Source of the DNA: F1-60-MAGs104 sp964355975
GTDB taxonomy: Bacteria > Planctomycetota > Phycisphaerae > Phycisphaerales > SM1A02
Assembly: GCA_964355975.1 (NCBI GenBank)
Contig: CAYHFW010000001.1
Span: 124,001-188,000 of the forward strand
Length of the DNA stretch: 64,000 nt
Direction of reading: 5' to 3'
Shown piece after piece: positions 8,924 to 16,601 of the stretch. The notes beneath the pieces were generated by a model. That model had not been told where the DNA came from and did no database searches. It saw nothing but the letters and a program-made list of their open reading frames with translations. Each line of letters starts with the position of its first letter. The stretch's first letter is position 1. A program made the translations under genes and the position numbers.

Positions 8924-8929
8924 ATGGTA
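8924..8929 (-). promoter_or_regulatory. Putative -10 (TACCAT) for the lptD-like gene
   Basis: On the minus strand TACCAT ends 9 bases before the ATG at 8914. No Shine-Dalgarno is evident, and the site supports the shorter start. Confidence 0.4.
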
Positions 8930-8939
8930 CGAATCTTCG

Positions 8940-9914
8940 TCAGCCTCGGTATGCGATGGGCTGCGCGACTGATCCGCCAAGTTCTTTGAGCAGTGTCATG
9001 GCGCCGAACCCGACTCCGGCAACGACGAGTGCGATGAGTGCCCACCAGTTTTCGCCCCACGAAAAAAGCCATGCGGCGGCGTAGATCGACTGCCAGAGTG
9101 CGCCGTATCGGGCGATCTTCTCGGCGGCGATTGCTGCGGTGGTCGCACGCTTGACCTTGCGGTGGACAACTGCGATGAATGCGATGATCGCAAGCAGGGG
9201 GATGAAGGGTCCGTAGATCGGCGTTGATTCTGGCCAGAACGAACTCGACGACTTTGAGAGTCCAAACCCGATGATGAGCACGCTGCAGATGAGCCAACCC
9301 GCAGCGAGCAACCACATCGCGCGCGTCGAGAGCGCTGGGCGCTTCGATTGCACGACGTGCATCATCGTTGCGACGGCCGTGCCGTGCGTCAGCGCAAGCC
9401 ACGCAGGAAGCGTGAATGTGAACTGATCGTTTGGAATCAGCATGTTTCCTGCGTGCAGGAGTCCAACGGTCAGCAGTCCAACCCCGGGGATGTATTTCGC
9501 AGTGCCGTTATAAAAGAGGCTTGCCCCAGCAATCATGAGAGCGATGAGGATCGCATCTGGTCCGAATGAAACGACTCCCGCGAGGGCGAGCAGCAGCGAT
9601 GCGAGGGCAACGAGGAAGGCTTGTGCAGATCCGATGCGCCCTGCGGCGATGGGCCTGCCGGGGCTGAAAATGCGATCGTGTTTCGCGTCGAGCACATCAT
9701 TGAGCGCCGCAGCGAACGAAAAGAGCCCCACCGCTGTGACTGCTGAGCAAAGCAGCGCCTGCCAGAGTGGCATCGACGCAACCGGCATGTAGTGATAGTC
9801 ACTCGAACTGCGCGACAAGATCACGATGAGCCAGAGATCGGTGATCGCGCCAAACGCCATCGAAAGTCGGGTCAATTCGACCGCTGACACAAATCTCCGT
9901 GACACACGCAGCAC
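8940..9914 (-). CDS. UbiA-family prenyltransferase-like membrane protein
   Basis: A 324-residue integral membrane protein with about eight hydrophobic helices. The first UbiA aspartate motif is present (NDVLDAKHDR followed by PGRPIAAGRI). The second D-x-x-x-D motif expected in the other half of the fold is not visible; the corresponding loop reads HVVQSKRPALS. Canonical members attach polyprenyl chains to aromatic acceptors for quinones or haem. With one Asp-rich motif missing the activity is doubtful. The GTG start has a TAGCCT hexamer 6 bases upstream and diverges from ribH. It ends 25 bases before the lptD-like start. Confidence 0.75.
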   Translation of the reverse strand: MLRVSRRFVSAVELTRLSMAFGAITDLWLIVILSRSSSDYHYMPVASMPLWQALLCSAVTAVGLFSFAAALNDVLDAKHDRIFSPGRPIAAGRIGSAQAFLVALASLLLALAGVVSFGPDAILIALMIAGASLFYNGTAKYIPGVGLLTVGLLHAGNMLIPNDQFTFTLPAWLALTHGTAVATMMHVVQSKRPALSTRAMWLLAAGWLICSVLIIGFGLSKSSSSFWPESTPIYGPFIPLLAIIAFIAVVHRKVKRATTAAIAAEKIARYGALWQSIYAAAWLFSWGENWWALIALVVAGVGFGAMTLLKELGGSVAQPIAYRG

Positions 9915-9920
9915 GGTCGC

Positions 9921-9926
9921 AGGCTA
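9921..9926 (-). promoter_or_regulatory. Putative -10 (TAGCCT) for the UbiA-like gene
   Basis: It ends 6 bases before the GTG at 9914 and shares two bases (TA) with the divergent ribH -10 at 9925-9930. Confidence 0.45.
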
Positions 9927-9930
9927 CCAT
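9925..9930 (+). promoter_or_regulatory. Putative -10 (TACCAT) for ribH-nusB-ftsY
   Basis: It ends 11 bases before the ribH ATG and overlaps head-to-head with the minus-strand hexamer TAGCCT, forming a compact bidirectional promoter. Confidence 0.4.
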
Positions 9931-9941
9931 TCCCAACCCCC

Positions 9942-10472
9942 ATGAACCCAACGAGTTCTCATAACGCGGCGTCTCGACCGACACGCGATGCACACGGATT
10001 GCGCATCGCGATCGTGACGAGCGCATATCACGCTGACATTTGCAACGCGATGGCGCGCGGTGCGTGCGAAACGTTCGCAGATGCGGGAGGCGAGCCCGAC
10101 TCACTGATTCAAGTCGCGTCACCAGGCGCGTTCGAGCTCGTCGTGATCTGCGCGGCACTCGCTGCACGCGCTGATGTCGACGCGGTCGTCGCGATTGGGT
10201 GCGTGCTCACGGGAGAAACAAGTCACGACCGATTTTTATGCGACGCGGTTGCGCACGGGCTGGCAGATATCTCGATCCGCACGGGAAAGGCTGTGGCGTT
10301 TGGCGTGCTGACATGCCTCACCATCGAGCAGGCGCGCGCCCGCGCGGGCGGCAACAAGGGAAACAAAGGTGCAGAAGCAATGAGCGCAGCGATCGCAGCA
10401 ACGCGCACAATTCAAGCGATTCGCACTTGCGAGTCGACGCACACCGTGTGTGCAGCAGGAGCGAAACAATGA
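9942..10472 (+). CDS. ribH: 6,7-dimethyl-8-ribityllumazine synthase
   Basis: A 176-residue lumazine synthase, which condenses the ribityl-pyrimidine with dihydroxybutanone phosphate in riboflavin synthesis. Family motifs are all present: VASPGAFELV (substrate loop), GCVLTGETSHD (with the catalytic histidine) and FGVLTCLTIEQARARAGG near the C-terminus. There is an N-terminal extension of about 18 residues and a Cys/Thr-rich C-terminal tail. It heads a ribH-nusB-ftsY run; the ribH-nusB pair is a very common bacterial arrangement. Its stop overlaps the nusB start in ATGA form. Confidence 0.95.
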   Translation: MNPTSSHNAASRPTRDAHGLRIAIVTSAYHADICNAMARGACETFADAGGEPDSLIQVASPGAFELVVICAALAARADVDAVVAIGCVLTGETSHDRFLCDAVAHGLADISIRTGKAVAFGVLTCLTIEQARARAGGNKGNKGAEAMSAAIAATRTIQAIRTCESTHTVCAAGAKQ

Positions 10473-10948
10473 GTCGTGGACATGAACGGCGCTGCTGTGC
10501 GTTACAAGCGATGTTTCAGTTTGACATGGGTGGAACGGTCGACATCGCACAGTTGCGCGAGTCGTTTGAGTCACGTGCGCGTGAAGCGAGGTCAGCGAAT
10601 CCATTTGAGCGCGAGTGCGACTTTGAAGTGCCAGTGGTGGCAGAGGGCATCGCGCTCGCTGAGTCGGCGTGGGCCACGCGCGATGAAGCCGATCAGGCGC
10701 TGACCGCACTGACGCCAGAGTGGGCATGGCATCGGCAGCCGAACATCGACAGAAACATCCTGCGGCTGGGCTACTACGAAATCAAACATGGCGGAATTGC
10801 TGCGGCGATCGCAATCAACGAGGCCGTTGAACTTGCGAAGGAATACAGCCACGCAGAGAGTCCACCCTTTATCAACGGCGTTCTCGACCGCATCGCGCAT
10901 CCAGTTGCTGCGGTCGGCGATTCAGAAGTGAAGCCAGCACTCGAATAG
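10469..10948 (+). CDS. nusB: Transcription antitermination factor NusB
   Basis: A 159-residue all-helical NusB, which binds boxA RNA with NusE (S10) in rRNA antitermination. Recognisable parts are the N-terminal ERRCCALQAMFQFD and the C-terminal half: IDRNILRLGYYEIKHGGI, then AINEAVELAKEYSHAESPPFINGVLD. The start at 10469 is fixed by the ATGA overlap with ribH and by the family N-terminus; an upstream frame extension lies wholly within ribH. The insert in the middle is slightly longer than in E. coli NusB (139 residues). Confidence 0.93.
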   Translation: MSRGHERRCCALQAMFQFDMGGTVDIAQLRESFESRAREARSANPFERECDFEVPVVAEGIALAESAWATRDEADQALTALTPEWAWHRQPNIDRNILRLGYYEIKHGGIAAAIAINEAVELAKEYSHAESPPFINGVLDRIAHPVAAVGDSEVKPALE

Positions 10949-10955
10949 GGCGCGC

Positions 10956-11906
10956 GTGTTCTTCAAATCAGCAATCGACTTGGTTCGCAAAGGTCTCGCC
11001 CGCACGGCATCGGCGCTCGGCGCAGGCGTGCGCAGCGCGTTGCACGGTCGCACGATCGATGAGGCGACGCTCGTCGAGGTCGAGAGGCTGTTGATCGCGG
11101 CAGATGTCGGAGTGGTCGCGTCGCGTGAACTTGTCGCCTCACTGCGTGCAGAGTTTCTTGCAGGACGCATGGACCGCGGCGAGGATGCGCTCGAACATCT
11201 CAAGCGCACGATCAAGGCACGCCTCGCTCCGGCGCCTGGGATGACGCGCGAGATCGCCGCGACAACTGCGAAGCCTGCGGTGGTACTTGTGGTTGGAGTC
11301 AACGGCGTGGGCAAGACAACGAGCGTGGCGAAGATCGCACAATCGATCCAGTCGTCCGGACGCAGCGTGCTGCTCGCAGCGGCAGACACCTACCGCGCAG
11401 GCGCGGTCGCGCAACTCGCAGTCTGGGCCGAGCGCCTCGGTGTCGAGATCATTCGCGGAAAGGCTGGGGCAGATCCAGCGGCAGTCGCGTTCGATGCGGC
11501 AGATGCCGCAGTCGCGCGCGGAGTCGATGTTCTGTTGATCGACACCGCAGGGCGTTTGCACAATGAAGAGAGTTTGATGCGTCAGCTCGTGAAGATTCGC
11601 GATGTGGTGCGTCGACGCATCCCCGGCGCGCCGCACGAGACACTGCTCGTGCTCGATGCCACGAGCGGGCAGAACGCCCTCGTGCAGGCCGCGGCATTTC
11701 GCAAAGCCGTCGACATTACGGGCATCTTTCTTGCAAAGATGGATGGCACCGCGCGCGGCGGGGTCGTTGTTGCGATCCACGATGCGCTTGGAGTGCCAGT
11801 CAAACTCATTGGCGTTGGCGAGACTCCGCAAGATGTGCAGCCGTTCGATCCAGATCGATTTGTTGATGCGGTCTTTGCGTCGAGCACGGCTACTATTTCT
11901 GCATGA
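10956..11906 (+). CDS. ftsY: Signal recognition particle receptor FtsY
   Basis: A 316-residue SRP GTPase that docks SRP-ribosome complexes at the inner membrane. A short NG-type N domain (residues 1-100) precedes the G domain: GVNGVGKTT (about 114-122), DTYRAGA, DTAGR (196-200), LAKMDGTARGG and the closing GVGETPQDVQPFDP. The acidic A domain of E. coli FtsY is lacking, as in many bacteria. The start is a GTG at 10956, 8 bases after nusB. The stop overlaps the next gene's ATG. Confidence 0.95.
   Translation: MFFKSAIDLVRKGLARTASALGAGVRSALHGRTIDEATLVEVERLLIAADVGVVASRELVASLRAEFLAGRMDRGEDALEHLKRTIKARLAPAPGMTREIAATTAKPAVVLVVGVNGVGKTTSVAKIAQSIQSSGRSVLLAAADTYRAGAVAQLAVWAERLGVEIIRGKAGADPAAVAFDAADAAVARGVDVLLIDTAGRLHNEESLMRQLVKIRDVVRRRIPGAPHETLLVLDATSGQNALVQAAAFRKAVDITGIFLAKMDGTARGGVVVAIHDALGVPVKLIGVGETPQDVQPFDPDRFVDAVFASSTATISA
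11891..11896 (+). promoter_or_regulatory. Putative -10 (TACTAT) inside the ftsY 3' end
   Basis: It lies within the last ftsY codons and ends 6 bases before the prepilin ATG at 11903, so the prepilin may have its own leaderless transcript as well as being coupled to ftsY. Confidence 0.35.
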
Positions 11907-12541
11907 GTTCGCTTTCGACACGACGCGGGTTCACACTCGTTGAAACACTTGTCGTAGTTGGAATCATCACGCTCTTGCTTGGCCTCGTCATGCCCGCGAT
12001 CAAAATGGTGCGAGCCGAGTCGCGCAATTCTGGATGCCTCAGCAACCTGCGCCAGAATTTCACTGCTTGGCAGGCGTATCAGGTCGCGAACAAGGGAGTG
12101 ATGCCGATCTGCGAGTTCTTGCCGGTGGTGACTCCAGAAGGAATCAGCGGGGGACTTCCAAATTTGATCGCAGATTTCATGCCCATCGACAGTCCAACAT
12201 GGATCTGCCCATCAGACTTCGATACAGAGTCGACAGACACGGGAACGAGTTACAACTACTTGCCAGGACTCTTGCGGTTTAGCCCGCAGGTGCAAATGGA
12301 AGTCTTACAAGTCTTGATGACGTTGCCCGCGAACACTATCGAGCGTCAGCGCCAACGATTGCGATACGAAACAGAAGGAAAGCTCGTGGCGAAGTTGTTT
12401 GAGAACGACTCGAAGCGCCTCTTTCCGATTCTGATCGACAGCGAAGATCGCCATCCGGGCACGCGCGTTCCGAGAAACGCCGTCTATCTTGACGGCTCGG
12501 CGCGTGCGGCGACCGTTGAAGCGAACACATCGGTCGATTGA
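11903..12541 (+). CDS. Type II secretion/type IV pilin-like prepilin
   Basis: A 212-residue protein with a classical prepilin peptidase signal: RRGFTLVETLVVVGIITLLLG, cut after the G, with a Glu five residues later and a roughly 20-residue hydrophobic helix. The rest resembles planctomycete pseudopilins (SGCLSNLRQNFTAWQAYQ, WICPSD, ending with AVYLDGSAR in place of the usual F-x-D-G-H). The ATG overlaps the ftsY stop. The substrate of the predicted pseudopilus is unknown; no secretin or ATPase gene of the system is in this window. Confidence 0.85.
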   Translation: MSSLSTRRGFTLVETLVVVGIITLLLGLVMPAIKMVRAESRNSGCLSNLRQNFTAWQAYQVANKGVMPICEFLPVVTPEGISGGLPNLIADFMPIDSPTWICPSDFDTESTDTGTSYNYLPGLLRFSPQVQMEVLQVLMTLPANTIERQRQRLRYETEGKLVAKLFENDSKRLFPILIDSEDRHPGTRVPRNAVYLDGSARAATVEANTSVD

Positions 12542-12553
12542 ACAGGAGCACCA

Positions 12554-13261
12554 ATGATTGACCTCGATGAAATCAAGTACGCACTGCGCGGTCGCGGGCG
12601 ACAAGTGGTCACAGCGTGCATTGGCGCGTTCGTCGTGCTACTGCTCTCGGTCGGCGCGTGGTGGTGGTTCGCGGTGCGTTGGCAGCCGCCGCCATCGATC
12701 TTTGATACGCCGGTCGATGATGTCTTTGGATATCTCGCGATGGACGATTTCAATCAACTCTCGCTTGAAGAGCGCATGCGTTTTCTGCTCGAGTTGAGCG
12801 AGAGGTTTCGCGGCATGGAGGGTTCAGAGAGTGCCGCCATGGCTGGATTTTTCGCCGGAGTCACAGGACCCGTTCGCAAGCAACTCACGCAGAACGTGCG
12901 CATCTTGGCGCGCGACATTCTTGTGCAAGGGGCTTCTGGATATTTCGACGCAACGAAGAAGGACCAAGCGAAGTACATCGATGATTGGGTCTTGAACTGG
13001 CTGAAGATGGGCGAGAAACTGACGACGGGCAAAGAGCGCGATCGAACAGACAAAGAGCGGCTTGAGCGAATTCGTTCGAGAACAGCCCGTGATGAGAAGA
13101 GCTTGACCGAGCGAACGATTCCATCGCTTGACGAAGATGGCGCGCTCGGCTTCATGAGTTTGTGGCAGAAAGAAGTCGAAGTGACCGCCTCTCCCAAGCA
13201 GCAAGCGCAGGTTGCTCGTTTTCTTGAGGATGTTCGCAAGCGCTATTCCGATGCCTTCTGA
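12554..13261 (+). CDS. Single-pass membrane protein of unknown function
   Basis: I do not recognise this 235-residue protein. It has a short cytoplasmic basic N-terminus and one membrane helix at about residues 19-40. A Trp-rich junction follows (SVGAWWWFAVRW), then a soluble, charged, mostly helical domain with two Asp/Glu-Arg-rich stretches (LSLEERMRFLLELSERFRGM and KERDRTDKERLERIRSR). AGGAG 5 bases before the ATG supports the start. It follows the prepilin by 12 bases and its 3' end overlaps hrpB. It may be an accessory of the pseudopilin, but that is only context. Confidence 0.75.
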   Translation: MIDLDEIKYALRGRGRQVVTACIGAFVVLLLSVGAWWWFAVRWQPPPSIFDTPVDDVFGYLAMDDFNQLSLEERMRFLLELSERFRGMEGSESAAMAGFFAGVTGPVRKQLTQNVRILARDILVQGASGYFDATKKDQAKYIDDWVLNWLKMGEKLTTGKERDRTDKERLERIRSRTARDEKSLTERTIPSLDEDGALGFMSLWQKEVEVTASPKQQAQVARFLEDVRKRYSDAF

Positions 13262-15785
13262 GCCGCGTGGCGGCAAGAGCGCGCCCCTTCCCATCCTCGC
13301 ATTTGCCGCGCAGATCACAACGCGACTCGCGCAAGAGCGCAGGCTGGTGCTTGTCGCAGAAACTGGTTCTGGAAAGACCACGCAACTTCCACAGATTCTG
13401 CTGCGCGCAGCGGATTGCCCCGCGGGCAAGATTGTGGTGCTGCAGCCACGACGACTCGCCGCGCGCGCCGTGGCCAGGCGCGTTGCATTCGAACTCGCAA
13501 CGCGCGAGGGCGAACTTGTTGGATACCGCACGCGGTACGAGCGCGTCGAAAGCGCGGCGACACGCATCCTCTTTATGACCGATGGACTCTTCGTGCGGCT
13601 CGCGCAGGGATCGCCCGATCTCGCGGGTATCAGCACGGTGGTGCTCGACGAGTTTCACGAACGAGGCATTTCGACCGATCTTGCCGCGGGAATCGCGCGC
13701 CGCTTGCAATCGACGCGGCGACCTGACTTGCGGCTTGTTGTGATGAGTGCGACGCTCGACGCAGCGCGGCTCGCAGAGATCTTTGATGTTGAGCCACTCA
13801 TGATTCCGGGGCGGGTGCATCCTGTTGAGATCAAACACATCGGAGATACGCCGTCGGGCCAAGACATCGCGCAGCGCGCGGCATCAGTGGTCGCGCACGC
13901 CGCGCAAGAAATCGATGGGGATGGGTTGGTGTTCATGCCAGGGCGCAAGGAGATTCAGTGGACGCTCGACGCGCTGCGTGCGCGAATGCCAGCGGGACAG
14001 GTTGATCTCTTCGCGTTGCACGGGGGGCAAAGTCCTGATGAGCAGGATCGCGCACTGCAAGAGAGCGGGCGCCGCAAGATTGTCGTGGCAACGAACATCG
14101 CTGAGACGAGCCTGACGATTCCGGGTGTGCGGTTCGTCGTTGATAGTGGGCTCGCACGTGTGCATCGGTTCGATCCGCTGCGCGATCTCAACGGACTGCG
14201 CCTCGAACCGATCAGTCAAGCGAGTGCCCGTCAGCGAAGTGGTCGCGCGGGTCGCACGGCGCCGGGAATCTGTCTGCGGCTCTGGAGCGATGCTGCACAA
14301 CTTCGCCGCGCAGCATTCGATACCGCAGAGGTGCACCGCATCGACCTCTGCGAAGCACTGCTTGCGTTGCTTGTGATGGGCGAAAGTGATGCGATGGCAT
14401 TTCCGTGGATCGATCCTCCCACCGACCAATCGCGCGAGCGTGCGCAGCGGGTGCTCGAGGCGGTCGGCGCAATCGATCGCGAAGGCGCACTCACGCAAGT
14501 CGGGCGAAGAATGGCGCGAATTCCTGCGCATCCGCGGCTTGCGCGAGCGCTTCTCGAAGGGGCTCAGCGTGGATGCACTACGCGCGCTGCGCTCTGGGCT
14601 GCGCTGCTCACAGAGCGCGATGCCGTCGAGCGTGACGATCCCGCGGTGCTGCGCGCGCATCTCGAAGCGCACGATCGACCGAGTGATGTACTCGCGCGTG
14701 AGCGCATGTTGATGGCGTGGAAACAAGGGCGAGCGCGTGGGATCGCAATCGATGGCGATGCCGCGCGTGAGATCTTCAAGGCTGCGAACGATCTCGCGGG
14801 GGCTGCGCAGCGTGCAGCGGGCGAGTCGGCGCACTGCGATGCTGCCGCGGATGAAACAAACGAGTTGCTCGCCGAGTCGTTCATGCTTGGTTTCCCGGAT
14901 CGCATCGCGTGGCGCGGCGATCGGCATCGTGCGCATGCTTCGATGCTCGGGCGGCGCAAGGTTTCGGTTGACAAGCGCAGCCTCTACGACGGGGTCGGAC
15001 CGCTCTTCGCGTTCGATGTGCGTCAGAGTGGCGCGGGCGACTCTGCCGAAACGACGCTCTCGATGACAGTTGCGCTCGACCGCGCGTGGGTGCACAAGAC
15101 CTTGCCGCACCGTTTTACGACACGAGTCGAAGAGCGTTGGAATGGCGAGTCGCAATCCGTTGATGAGATCGAAGAGGTGCTCTTCGATGAAACGGTCATC
15201 GAGAGCACCGTGCGCCCGCCGCGCGATGTGCATGCCGCAGGCGCACTCATCGCGCAGCAGATGATCGCCGAGCAGTTGCGGCCAGACGATTGGCAAGAAC
15301 AGGTCGAACCGTGGATCGCACGAACGCGGTGGGTCGCGCAGACATTTCCTGAGCGTGGAATGATCGACTACAGCGACGATGATTTGTGCGTGCTTTTCGC
15401 TGAACTCGCGGCAGGCGCGACGCGATTTCGCCAAGTGCGAGCGCGGGCGAGTCTTGACATCATGAAGAGTGCGCTCTCGTATGACGACCAGCAGTTTGTC
15501 GCACGCATGGCGCCCGCTGAGTTTCAACTTCCAAGCGGATACAAGATGAAACTCGCCTATGAACCCAATCAGCCCCCGCGCGGGCGGGCAAAGATTCAAG
15601 ACTTCTATGGTGTCGACGAGACGCCGCGCGTGGCGGGAGGGCGAGTTGGAATCACCGTCGAGATACTTGGGCCCAACTACCGACCACTGCAAGTGACTTC
15701 CGACCTCGCAGGGTTTTGGAAGGTGCTTTACCCGCAACTGCGAAGCGAACTTCGTCGCCGTTATCCACGCCACCAATGGCGTTGA
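13251..15785 (+). CDS. hrpB: ATP-dependent helicase HrpB
   Basis: An 844-residue DEAH-box helicase. Motif I is AETGSGKTTQ (about 37-45), motif II DEFHER (about 133-138), motif III MSATLD, and motif VI QRSGRAGRTAPG. The HrpB C-terminal domain includes QLPSGYKMKLAYEP, ending in RRRYPRHQWR, which is typical of HrpB rather than HrpA. Its cellular role is not well defined. The start is uncertain: ATG 13251 overlaps the previous gene by 11 bases and ATG 13230 also lies in frame. The length is close to E. coli HrpB. Confidence 0.92.
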   Translation: MPSEPRGGKSAPLPILAFAAQITTRLAQERRLVLVAETGSGKTTQLPQILLRAADCPAGKIVVLQPRRLAARAVARRVAFELATREGELVGYRTRYERVESAATRILFMTDGLFVRLAQGSPDLAGISTVVLDEFHERGISTDLAAGIARRLQSTRRPDLRLVVMSATLDAARLAEIFDVEPLMIPGRVHPVEIKHIGDTPSGQDIAQRAASVVAHAAQEIDGDGLVFMPGRKEIQWTLDALRARMPAGQVDLFALHGGQSPDEQDRALQESGRRKIVVATNIAETSLTIPGVRFVVDSGLARVHRFDPLRDLNGLRLEPISQASARQRSGRAGRTAPGICLRLWSDAAQLRRAAFDTAEVHRIDLCEALLALLVMGESDAMAFPWIDPPTDQSRERAQRVLEAVGAIDREGALTQVGRRMARIPAHPRLARALLEGAQRGCTTRAALWAALLTERDAVERDDPAVLRAHLEAHDRPSDVLARERMLMAWKQGRARGIAIDGDAAREIFKAANDLAGAAQRAAGESAHCDAAADETNELLAESFMLGFPDRIAWRGDRHRAHASMLGRRKVSVDKRSLYDGVGPLFAFDVRQSGAGDSAETTLSMTVALDRAWVHKTLPHRFTTRVEERWNGESQSVDEIEEVLFDETVIESTVRPPRDVHAAGALIAQQMIAEQLRPDDWQEQVEPWIARTRWVAQTFPERGMIDYSDDDLCVLFAELAAGATRFRQVRARASLDIMKSALSYDDQQFVARMAPAEFQLPSGYKMKLAYEPNQPPRGRAKIQDFYGVDETPRVAGGRVGITVEILGPNYRPLQVTSDLAGFWKVLYPQLRSELRRRYPRHQWR

Positions 15786-15788
15786 TGG

Positions 15789-16574
15789 CTACTCGAGGTT
15801 GTCGAGTCCCATCGAAGCGTCGCCTTGCAAATGGCGCCGTGGATGCACTCCTTGGCGAATGCCCTCTTCTTCTGAAATTGGTGGATCTGACGCAAATCGC
15901 GGCAGTTTTGGCGCCCAGATTTGCCGTCCCGATTGCACATCGTCGACGAGACGCACCGCCTCGTCAACATCATCGGTCACGCGAAAGAGCTCGAAGTCTT
16001 CTTGCGAAATCGTCTTGAACTCTTCTGCGAGCGTTGTGCGCATCCACGCGAGCAGGGGCTCCCAAAATTTCTTGCCGACCAGGATGACCGGAAATGGAAC
16101 TATTTTGAGCGTCTGAATCAGCGTGAGTGATTCGAACAATTCGTCCATTGTTCCAAACCCGCCCGGGAAAATGATGAAGCCGCGCGCGTGCTTGACGAAC
16201 ATCACCTTTCGAATGAAGAAGTAACGGAAGGTCAGTTCGATGCTTTGATAGGGATTTGGCTTCTGCTCGAACGGCAGCGAAATGTTGAGTCCGACCGAAA
16301 CTCCCTTCGCTTCGAGCGCACCCTTGTTCGCCGCTTCCATGATGCCTGGGCCGCCGCCCGTGATGACTGCGTAGCCCTTCGCCACGAGTGATCGCCCGCA
16401 CTGCACAGCCTGCGCGTACTCCGGACGGTCGATCGCCGTGCGCGCCGATCCGAAAACGGCAACCGCTGGGCCGACGCGCACCAAAGTGTCGGTTGCGTCG
16501 ACGAATTCACTCATGATCCGCAGGGCGCGCCACGCCTCATGTTGCAGCGCATCTTTGATGTGTTTGGATTCCAT
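15789..16574 (-). CDS. LOG-family protein (cytokinin riboside 5'-monophosphate phosphoribohydrolase type)
   Basis: A 261-residue Rossmann-like protein of the TIGR00730 group, once annotated as lysine decarboxylase. GSARTA, then TGGGPGIMEAANKGA and the hallmark PGGFGTMDELFE are present. Known members cleave the N-glycosidic bond of nucleotide monophosphates. The ATG at 16574 is chosen since the upstream frame would run into the divergent folC promoter. A C-terminal tail of about 35 residues is not part of the core. It converges on hrpB, with 3 bases between the stops. Confidence 0.88.
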   Translation of the reverse strand: MESKHIKDALQHEAWRALRIMSEFVDATDTLVRVGPAVAVFGSARTAIDRPEYAQAVQCGRSLVAKGYAVITGGGPGIMEAANKGALEAKGVSVGLNISLPFEQKPNPYQSIELTFRYFFIRKVMFVKHARGFIIFPGGFGTMDELFESLTLIQTLKIVPFPVILVGKKFWEPLLAWMRTTLAEEFKTISQEDFELFRVTDDVDEAVRLVDDVQSGRQIWAPKLPRFASDPPISEEEGIRQGVHPRRHLQGDASMGLDNLE

Positions 16575-16586
16575 TGCCGAGAGGAC

Positions 16587-16592
16587 TACACT
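16587..16592 (+). promoter_or_regulatory. Putative -10 (TACACT) for folC
   Basis: It ends 9 bases before the folC ATG. The only space between the divergent LOG and folC starts is 27 bases, so both promoters must overlap here. Confidence 0.35.
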
Positions 16593-16601
16593 CAAAGTCC
16601 T

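Noticed and set aside
13884..15776. A 630-codon open frame antisense to hrpB.
   Set aside because: It lies wholly opposite a well-supported helicase, has no family pattern and a composition expected from GC-rich codon bias.
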